Part shown: positions 59,170 through 64,000 of the stretch, one piece after another
Layout of the letters: each line of letters starts with the position of its first letter
Numbering within the stretch: the first letter of the stretch is position 1
The notes under the pieces: generated by a model
The model's database searches: none
The model's input: only the letters and a program-made list of their open reading frames with translations
What the model was told of the DNA's origin: nothing
Source of the DNA: Nocardia rhamnosiphila NBRC 108938
Lineage (GTDB): Bacteria > Actinomycetota > Actinomycetes > Mycobacteriales > Mycobacteriaceae
Assembly: GCF_000720425.1 (NCBI RefSeq)
Contig: NZ_JOAJ01000015.1
Location: 60,226 to 124,225 of the forward strand
Length of the DNA: 64,000 nucleotides
Direction of reading: 5' to 3'
Made by a program: the position numbers and the translations under genes

Positions 59170-60489
59170 TCAACTGCCACGGCCGGCCGATCCGGAGGTC
59201 GAGGAGGCGGTTTCCCCTACTTCCGCCAGGTCACCGCCGGATGTCATGGGTTCGGCCGTGCCGGAGTGGTCGGTCCCGGCCCGGGCGAGGCGGGCCAGGG
59301 CAACGGCCGAGAGGGCTCCGATCAGGGACAGCCCGATCCAGACCAGCACCTCGGCATCCGCCGCCCGCGCGGCGCCGAATACGGCGCCGGTCGCGAGATT
59401 GCCGATCAGGATGCCGATCCCGACCACACTGTTGTAGAAGCCGTAGTAGGTGCCCACCAGGCGGTCCCCGGCCAGCGTGACGACCGTGTCCATCTCGAAC
59501 GGGAACACCGCCGCGGTCCCGACGGCCAACAGGGCTGTCGAGGCCAGCAGGGCGGCCACCGCGGCCCAGGTGCCGAATCGCGACGGGACGGGAACCAGGG
59601 CGAGCGGTAGGAAGGCGCCGGCCAGGATCGTCATCCCCGCGACCAGGGCGCGTCCGGTGCCCCAGCGCTTTCTGAACCAGGCGGTGATCCGCAACTGGCC
59701 GGCCACCGCGATCACCCCGGAGATCACGAACAGCGCGGAAACCAGTAGCTGCGCGCCGTCTCCGGCGATCATTTCCGCCTGCAGCGGCAGCGCGAGATAC
59801 ATCTGGAAGGACAGGATGTAGGAGCCGATCATCGCCACGGAGAACGCCATGAACCGCCGGTTGCGCAGCACACCCGCCCATGCCGTCCGCACCGGAACCC
59901 GGGTGTGTGCGGGGAGTTCGGGTCCGGCGGGCAGCGCCAGCAGCTGGGCCACGGTCAGCACGGCGAACACCAGGGCGGCCGTGGCCGCGACGACCCGGAA
60001 ATCGAGTGTCAGCAGTGCGACTCCGACCAGTGGGCCCGCGAGGATTCCGGCCTGATAGAAGATGTTGAACAGCGCGAAGGCCTCCACCCGGCGCGACCCG
60101 GATTCGGCGGCGAGGTAGGCGCGGACCGCCGGATTGAACAGTGCCCCGGCGAATCCGGTGGCGGCCGAGGCGATCAGCAGCGCGGGCAGGCCGGTGGCGA
60201 ACACCAGCAGTGCGAAACCGCCCGTGCGCAGCAGACACCCGGCCACGATCAGCGGTTTGTACCCCAGCCGGTCGGCCAGGGTTCCGCCGATCAGGAACAT
60301 GCCCTGCTGGGAGAAATTACGCACCCCCAGCACGAGTCCCACGGCCCACGCGGCGAGCCCGAGGGGACCCGCCAGATATCCGGCCAGGAACGGCATCAGC
60401 ATGTAGAAGCCGAGGTTGATACCGAACTGGTTGATCATCAGCAGCCGCACCGGGGTATCGAAGCTGCGGAAGGTGGTGAGAGTGTTCAT
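59170..60489 (-). CDS. MFS transporter coupled to a cysteine-synthase-like enzyme
   Basis: The 439-residue product has twelve membrane helices and an MFS loop 2-3 motif ([21 protein letters not shown]). It starts [20 protein letters not shown] and carries a second-half loop [16 protein letters not shown]. The C-terminal 35 residues are polar. Its ATG overlaps the stop of the PLP-enzyme gene by ATGA, so it most likely exports or imports the product or substrate of that enzyme, such as an amino acid or thiol. A long read-through frame upstream is not part of it. Confidence 0.85.
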   Translation of the reverse strand: MNTLTTFRSFDTPVRLLMINQFGINLGFYMLMPFLAGYLAGPLGLAAWAVGLVLGVRNFSQQGMFLIGGTLADRLGYKPLIVAGCLLRTGGFALLVFATGLPALLIASAATGFAGALFNPAVRAYLAAESGSRRVEAFALFNIFYQAGILAGPLVGVALLTLDFRVVAATAALVFAVLTVAQLLALPAGPELPAHTRVPVRTAWAGVLRNRRFMAFSVAMIGSYILSFQMYLALPLQAEMIAGDGAQLLVSALFVISGVIAVAGQLRITAWFRKRWGTGRALVAGMTILAGAFLPLALVPVPSRFGTWAAVAALLASTALLAVGTAAVFPFEMDTVVTLAGDRLVGTYYGFYNSVVGIGILIGNLATGAVFGAARAADAEVLVWIGLSLIGALSAVALARLARAGTDHSGTAEPMTSGGDLAEVGETASSTSGSAGRGS

Positions 60490-61616
60490 GCGCGGACGCC
60501 TCCGAAAGCGGTGCGTCCGCGCGGATCCACCACGCTCGCGCAGCGGGTCCAGGACCGGAACTCCGACTCGAACGCGGAGGACACCGTGGCCGGCCCGGTC
60601 GGTGGGGCCACGCCGAGCAGACCGTGTGCGCGGCAGTACTCGTCGCTGAACACAGTGTCGAAATAGCGTTGCGGACCATCCGGGAAGATCGCGGCGACCT
60701 GGACGTCCGCATCGAACTGTCCGGCTGCCCAGCCCGCGACCAGCGCCACCGCGCCGACACTCCAGCCGCCGGTGGCGTGATGGGTGGTGGCCAGGGTCCG
60801 GCAGGCCCACACCGCTTCGGCCGGGGCGACCCAGTGGACTTCGTCGAACGCGGCGTAGTCGACATTGGCGGGATAGATGCTGGATCCGAGTCCGCGCATG
60901 AGCCGCGGTCCTGCCGGTTGCCCGAAGATGGTGGAGGAGACGGTGTCCACGCCGATGAGTTTCAGGTTCGGGTCGAACCGGCGCAGCACCCGCGCCACTC
61001 CGGCGGAATGACCGCCGGTGCCCACCGCGCAGACGAGTACGTCCACGCCACCCAGCTGTTCGATCAGTTCCACGCCCAGCGATTCGTACCCGGCCACATT
61101 GTCGGGATTGTTGTACTGGTCCGGGCACCACGCCGAAGGCTCCGCGGCCAGTATCCGCGCCACTCGGTCGCGGCGGGCCTGCTGCCAGCCGCCGACCGGG
61201 TCCGGCGCGGGCACCACATCGACGGTGGCGCCGTAGGCCGTCAGCAACTGTTCCACGATCGGCTCCAGACCGGGGTCGGTGACCAGAGTGACCGGGTGGT
61301 GGTAGGCCACTCCGGCCAGTGCCAGACCCAGCCCCAGGGTGCCGCTGGTGGATTCGACGATCCGCGCACCCGGCGTGAGATCGCCGTGCTCCCGGGCGCG
61401 CCGCACCATGTGCAGGGCGGGCCGGTCCTTCATCCCGCCGGGATTGCTGCCCTCGAGTTTGGCCCAGAATCCGTGCCCGGCGGGAGCGAGCGGGGCGCCC
61501 ACCCACAGCACCGGCGTGTTCCCGACGAGGGCCGGAGGCGTCAGGGCGGTGCCGGGCGTCGAAACGGTTCCGGCGGCGGTCGGCTCCGCCCGTTCGGGCA
61601 GGACCACGTTGTTCAT
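60486..61616 (-). CDS. PLP-dependent cysteine-synthase-like enzyme
   Basis: The 376-residue product has the fold-type II PLP pattern: [14 protein letters not shown] (Lys63 as PLP base), [18 protein letters not shown] (substrate loop), [43 protein letters not shown] (phosphate loop) and [10 protein letters not shown]. It is longer than CysK (about 310) with 25 extra residues at the N-terminus and an extended C-terminus, similar to enzymes paired with exporters in amino-acid or siderophore pathways. The reaction is probably beta-replacement on a serine derivative. It lies with an MFS gene in one overlapping unit. Confidence 0.8.
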   Translation of the reverse strand: MNNVVLPERAEPTAAGTVSTPGTALTPPALVGNTPVLWVGAPLAPAGHGFWAKLEGSNPGGMKDRPALHMVRRAREHGDLTPGARIVESTSGTLGLGLALAGVAYHHPVTLVTDPGLEPIVEQLLTAYGATVDVVPAPDPVGGWQQARRDRVARILAAEPSAWCPDQYNNPDNVAGYESLGVELIEQLGGVDVLVCAVGTGGHSAGVARVLRRFDPNLKLIGVDTVSSTIFGQPAGPRLMRGLGSSIYPANVDYAAFDEVHWVAPAEAVWACRTLATTHHATGGWSVGAVALVAGWAAGQFDADVQVAAIFPDGPQRYFDTVFSDEYCRAHGLLGVAPPTGPATVSSAFESEFRSWTRCASVVDPRGRTAFGGVRA

Positions 61617-61709
61617 GACTGTCGCTTTCTGTATCGGGTCCCCGCGGACCCGGAGGCGGATGGTCGGCAGCGGACTCCGGCCCCATCGGGGCCGTCCGGG
61701 CGCGGCCGA

Positions 61710-62141
61710 TCAGCGCCGGGCGATACAGAAGCGGGTGAGGATCTCGCGGCCACCGGCGGCGAGCGCACCGGCCGGGGGTCCCCGGATCCAGCGTCCGGCG
61801 GTGGGGGCGAGCGAGCGCACGATCGCCGTGGTGAGCGTCAGCGTCACCAACAGAACGAGGAGGAAAGGATCGGGGACCCGCGCGGGCAGCACCACCTGGG
61901 ATACGCAGTGGATGGCGTGGGCTGTGCAGTGGCTCCCGGCCGGAGCGCCGGTGCGGTCGTGGTGACCGGCCGCGATCACGGCCTCGTGCGCTCGGGCGTG
62001 CGCTGTCGCCGCGGGGACGAGATCGCAGTGCAGCAGGGGCGACAGCAATGCCACCGCCGCCAGGATGATCATGATCGTCGCGCCGCGGGGCCTGGGGTCG
62101 CGCCCGGACGCCGCGGTGGCGGTGCGCGTCATGATCGTCAT
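61710..62141 (-). CDS. Cys/His-rich membrane protein, unknown
   Basis: A 143-residue protein with two probable helices (IMIILAAVALLSPLLHC; FLLVLLVTLTLTTAIV) separated by an outside loop rich in His and Cys (LLHCDLVPAATAHARAHEAV, AAGHHDRTGAPAGSHCTAH, AIHCVSQ). Such loops are seen in small metal-related membrane proteins (DUF2946-like), so a copper or other metal link is possible. The ATG at 62141 follows GGAAGG. A TACCC-N5-GGGTA palindrome is 61 bases upstream, like a CsoR-type site. Confidence 0.55.
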   Translation of the reverse strand: MTIMTRTATAASGRDPRPRGATIMIILAAVALLSPLLHCDLVPAATAHARAHEAVIAAGHHDRTGAPAGSHCTAHAIHCVSQVVLPARVPDPFLLVLLVTLTLTTAIVRSLAPTAGRWIRGPPAGALAAGGREILTRFCIARR

Positions 62142-62169
62142 CGGCCACCTTCCTTCCCGAGCGTCGCGT

Positions 62170-62194
62170 CACGACCGGCTCCGTGCCGGTCGTG
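62170..62194. promoter_or_regulatory. 10-bp perfect inverted repeat upstream of the Cys/His-rich gene
   Basis: CACGACCGGC-TCCGT-GCCGGTCGTG, perfect, in the 5' region of the gene at 61710-62141. It may be an operator or a leader hairpin. Confidence 0.45.
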
Positions 62195-62201
62195 GCTACT
62201 C

Positions 62202-62216
62202 TACCCCCGTTGGGTA
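62202..62216. promoter_or_regulatory. CsoR-like palindrome TACCC-N5-GGGTA
   Basis: Arms 62202-62206 and 62212-62216. The shape recalls operators of copper-sensing CsoR regulators (T-A-C-C-C with G-G-G-T-A). It lies 61 bases before the start of the Cys/His-rich membrane protein gene. No csoR gene is present in the window. Confidence 0.35.
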
Positions 62217-62401
62217 CATGGACCGGGTGCGCGCCACGGCGGGTCGGTCTCGGATATGTTTCGCGACAGTACTTTCGGAAAGAGGGGGACCCGGGGGCGG
62301 GGTGGCTGCGGAGGGGAGTGTGCCATCGTCCGGTGGCGGCGGCGGTCGGCTCCGGCGGCCCACCGCTCAGGGCGGTGCGAAGGAGCGCCGGGGTGGGGAG
62401 A

Positions 62402-62437
62402 GGTGCACGAGGGGGACTTGAACCCCTCAGTGCGGCA
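62402..62437 (-). other. tRNA 3'-end fragment, possible attachment site
   Basis: Read on the minus strand this gives GAGGGGTTCAAGTCCCC and then an acceptor-like end TCGTGCACC, the layout of a T-arm with TTCAAGT loop followed by the 3' end. No 5' half, anticodon arm or matching acceptor strand lies on the other side, so it is not a whole tRNA. Fragments of this kind mark phage or island insertion sites. No integrase is within the window. Confidence 0.5.
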
Positions 62438-62443
62438 GCTCCA

Positions 62444-62500
62444 TCAATTGGTGCATTATTGAACAGTATGGACGATCATCATCGCTGTTCAGCGATGTTT
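62444..62500 (+). repeat. Imperfect flanking repeat, left copy
   Basis: Related to 63470-63528: T-AATTG-T-CAT, then ATCATCGC-GTTCA and CGATG-TT appear in the same order with about two-thirds identity. The two copies flank the methyltransferase gene in the same orientation. Confidence 0.45.
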
Positions 62501-62677
62501 ATATCTAACCCGTGACCATTAACACCCCTTTGGTGGACATCTGCTGGGTTGTGCTTTTCGATGTTCGCTCAGGTCTCTGCTTCGTTGTTCCCCTTCGGGA
62601 GGAAGGACAGGCAGGCAACGCGAGGATGAATCACTCCAACGCCCGATCCCCGGCCACCGAGACAGTATGGTTTCGTC

Positions 62678-63322
62678 GTGACCGAAGCCTCAGCCTTGCC
62701 CGACACCGGGGCGGCCTACGACGCCGTCGCTTCCCTCTACGCCGAGCTTTTCAGTGACATGCTCGACGCCCTACCGCTGGAGCGTGCACTGCTTGCCGCG
62801 TTCGCTGAACTCGTGCAGGCGAACAGCGACGGACCGGTCGCCGATATCGGATGTGGCCCTGGTCAGGTCACAGCACACCTGCACGCCCTCGGGTTGGGTG
62901 CGTTCGGCATCGACCTTTCCCCCGCGATGATCACCTTGGCCCGGCAGGCGTATCCGGATCTGCGGTTCGAGCAGCAATCAATGACCGCTCTGGACCTCCC
63001 CGATGCAGGACTCGGCGGCATCCTCGCGTTCTACTCGACCATCCACATCCAACCGGAGCAGCTGCCGGTGGTGTTCGACGAGTTCGAAAGAGCGCTCGCC
63101 CCAGGCGGCTATCTGTTGCTCGGGTTCTTCACTGGCGCCGATCCACAACCGCAAGAGTTTGACCACAAGGTCGCGCCGGCCTATCGATGGTCGCCCGACA
63201 GTCTCGCGGAACTGCTGGCCGCGGCCGGGTTCGTCGAGGTCGGCCGTCTGCTTCGTGAGCCGCACGAGGGCGAACGGGGCCAACAGGGCCAGCTGCTGGT
63301 TCGCAAGCCACCGAAGTCGTGA
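62678..63322 (+). CDS. Class I SAM-dependent methyltransferase
   Basis: The 214-residue product has motif I VADIGCGPGQVTAHLHALG (near residue 54), motif II GIDLSPAMITLARQAYPD, a motif IV region LGGILAFYSTIHI and the post-motif LAPGGYLLLGFFTG. Members of this ubiE-like group methylate small molecules; the target is not known. The GTG at 62678 gives the full fold; the ribosome site is weak. Base use is less GC-rich than most of the window, and it lies between imperfect repeats next to a tRNA fragment, both signs of transfer. Confidence 0.8.
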   Translation: MTEASALPDTGAAYDAVASLYAELFSDMLDALPLERALLAAFAELVQANSDGPVADIGCGPGQVTAHLHALGLGAFGIDLSPAMITLARQAYPDLRFEQQSMTALDLPDAGLGGILAFYSTIHIQPEQLPVVFDEFERALAPGGYLLLGFFTGADPQPQEFDHKVAPAYRWSPDSLAELLAAAGFVEVGRLLREPHEGERGQQGQLLVRKPPKS

Positions 63323-63596
63323 CCGCTGCCCGGCAAGCGAGGCAGAGAGGTCGCTACGCGGGTGTTCGCCCAAGAGGCGCGGGCCGCGCAGCTTTTCTGA
63401 CCGGACTGCCATCCGGTCGCCCGACCGAGTCGGACGGGGAGAGTTGGGCGATCCCGTATCACCCGTTCATAAATTGATACATCTCTGGACAACAGCACGG
63501 GCAATCATCGCAGTTCATCGCGATGGTTCTGGCGTTCAGCTGTCAGTGAATGACCTTTTTGTGAACGTCGCTCTGCGACGATAGGGCAATTCCTCG
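63323..63596. other. Intergenic stretch containing the right flanking repeat
   Basis: No supported gene. It contains the right copy of the flanking repeat (63470-63528) and a short frame VNDLFVNVALRR that stops at once. The left copy is followed by a similar frame start (VTINTPLVDI), so the repeats may derive from one ancestral gene start. Confidence 0.4.
63470..63528 (+). repeat. Imperfect flanking repeat, right copy
   Basis: Counterpart of 62444-62500, in direct orientation, just beyond the methyltransferase gene. See the left copy for the shared words. Confidence 0.45.
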
Positions 63597-63888
63597 GGCT
63601 CAGCGGCCCCGAACTGGTGGGCATTCTGTTGTGCGCCTACCACGGCGACGCAGTGGAACACCGCCACCGGTACGCGATGTTGCCCCAGAACCCGTGCGAG
63701 ACAACAGCTGGGACACCGCCGGCCGGCGCCTGATGGACACCATCTTCGCCGTCCTGGCCGGTTGCGGCGTCACCGGCGCAGACGCGGTGCAGTGCAGGAT
63801 GCGGCGGGGACTCTGCGAGGTGGCGTGGTCCGGCTGCGGGGTTCATGGGCAGCCCGGTGCTGCTGTTCGGTTCTCGCCGCGGGAGTGA
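63597..63888 (+). pseudogene. TetR-family C-terminal relic, frameshifted
   Basis: Two overlapping frames together resemble the C-terminal WHG-type domain of TetR regulators. The first (LSGPELVGILLCAYHGDAVE, then HRHRYAMLPQNP) parallels the usual AYRxYA-HPGRYA segment. It then breaks, and the text continues in another frame as NSWDTAGRRLMDTIFAVLAG and CGVTGADAVQC, matching the last helices. The N-terminal DNA-binding part is missing. The relic overlaps the convergent hydrolase end, so decay or insertion has truncated it. Confidence 0.45.
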
Positions 63889-64000
63889 GATAGGTGGGTG
63901 TCGAAGAAGGTGGCAAGTGTGTGGTGTTGAACAGCGAGGCTGTGGGCGGGATCGACGGCGCCGACGAATGCTGCTGCGGCGCCGCCCAGCTGGGGGAGCA
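63843..64000 (-). CDS. Partial alpha/beta hydrolase, C-terminus only
   Basis: The frame enters from the right edge and ends at a TGA (complement of 63843-63845). The visible 51 residues (FVGAVDPAHSLAVQHHTLAT, then FFDTHLSHSRGE) look like the end of a PAF-acetylhydrolase/lipase-type alpha/beta hydrolase, where P-x-x-S/A-L-A-V-Q and FFDTHL are common. No start lies in the window. Confidence 0.5.
   Translation of the reverse strand, partial: LPQLGGAAAAFVGAVDPAHSLAVQHHTLATFFDTHLSHSRGENRTAAPGCP

Larger units (their letters stand above)
62217..62677. other. Intergenic stretch with insertion junction
   Basis: About 460 bases without a supported gene. It holds the tRNA 3' fragment at 62402 and the repeat at 62444-62500. 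An 81-residue frame starting at 62512 is too doubtful to call. From about 62440 on the sequence is less GC-rich than its neighbours. Confidence 0.5.

Noticed and set aside
60490..62172. Upstream extension of the MFS frame to 1000 residues
   Set aside because: It runs through the PLP-enzyme gene in another frame and shows only Arg/Gly-rich text; the MFS protein starts at 60489 with normal topology.
62402..62520. Complete tRNA gene on the minus strand
   Set aside because: Only the T-arm and 3' end can be found; no anticodon arm, D-arm or matching 5' acceptor strand lies at the needed distance.
62512..62757. 81-residue frame before the methyltransferase
   Set aside because: It overlaps the methyltransferase start in another frame, has no ribosome site, and its second half is Arg-rich antisense-like text.

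Overview
The window is high-GC actinobacterial DNA, most likely from Nocardia or a close relative. The grounds are the GC-rich codon use, frequent GTG starts and ATGA stop/start overlaps, the tandem NIT-kinase/roadblock/DUF742 modules, a DUF4254 protein, a DUF6879/Scr1-type regulator group and many FadR-family regulators. No rRNA, complete tRNA, CRISPR array, insertion sequence or integrase was seen.

Layout. 1-3.3 kb: an azoreductase and a small multidrug (SMR) exporter behind twin palindromic operators, then a GMC oxidoreductase. 3.3-9.7 kb: two tandem copies of a signalling module (membrane ATPase/kinase, roadblock protein, DUF742 protein). Both roadblock genes carry an internal deletion with a frameshift at the same edge of a 100-bp identical block. 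9.8-13.9 kb: unknown proteins, a 79-bp direct repeat, and an acyl-CoA ligase cut at its catalytic lysine codon by that repeat. 14-27.3 kb: two transport-plus-amidohydrolase systems. The first is a GntR regulator, a formamidase-family enzyme, an AMI1-like amidase and an ABC importer. The second is two cytosine-deaminase-like proteins, a GntR regulator, a TauE/SafE permease and an ABC importer, and is studded with TCGTATACGA-type sites. 27.5-33.1 kb: a phosphotransferase, a Scr1-type regulatory group and small hydrolases. 33.5-39.5 kb: a likely cyanurate/barbiturate locus with an NCS2 permease, ring-opening amidohydrolase, NCS1 permease and biuret-hydrolase-like enzyme in one overlapping operon, plus a GntR regulator with two TTGTATACAA sites. 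39.7-42 kb: small secreted and membrane proteins. 42.3-54 kb: an organosulfur/flavoprotein region (SsuD-, DszA/NtaA- and SfnG-type monooxygenases, two SfnC-like acyl-CoA-dehydrogenase-fold flavoproteins, a StyA-like monooxygenase, fRMsr). 54.2-58.2 kb: a DJ-1-type protein, Dps, a virginiamycin B lyase homologue and a convergent ABC-F protein. 59-62.2 kb: a cysteine-synthase-like enzyme coupled to an MFS exporter, and a Cys/His-rich membrane protein. 62.4-64 kb: an apparent insertion junction with a tRNA 3' fragment, a methyltransferase between imperfect repeats, a broken TetR relic and the end of an alpha/beta hydrolase.

Taken together, the accessory content is nitrogen scavenging from amides and N-heterocycles, sulfur scavenging from sulfonates and sulfones, and drug resistance. 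Most units carry their own regulator and candidate operators. Functions come from reading motifs and family resemblance; no database search was run.
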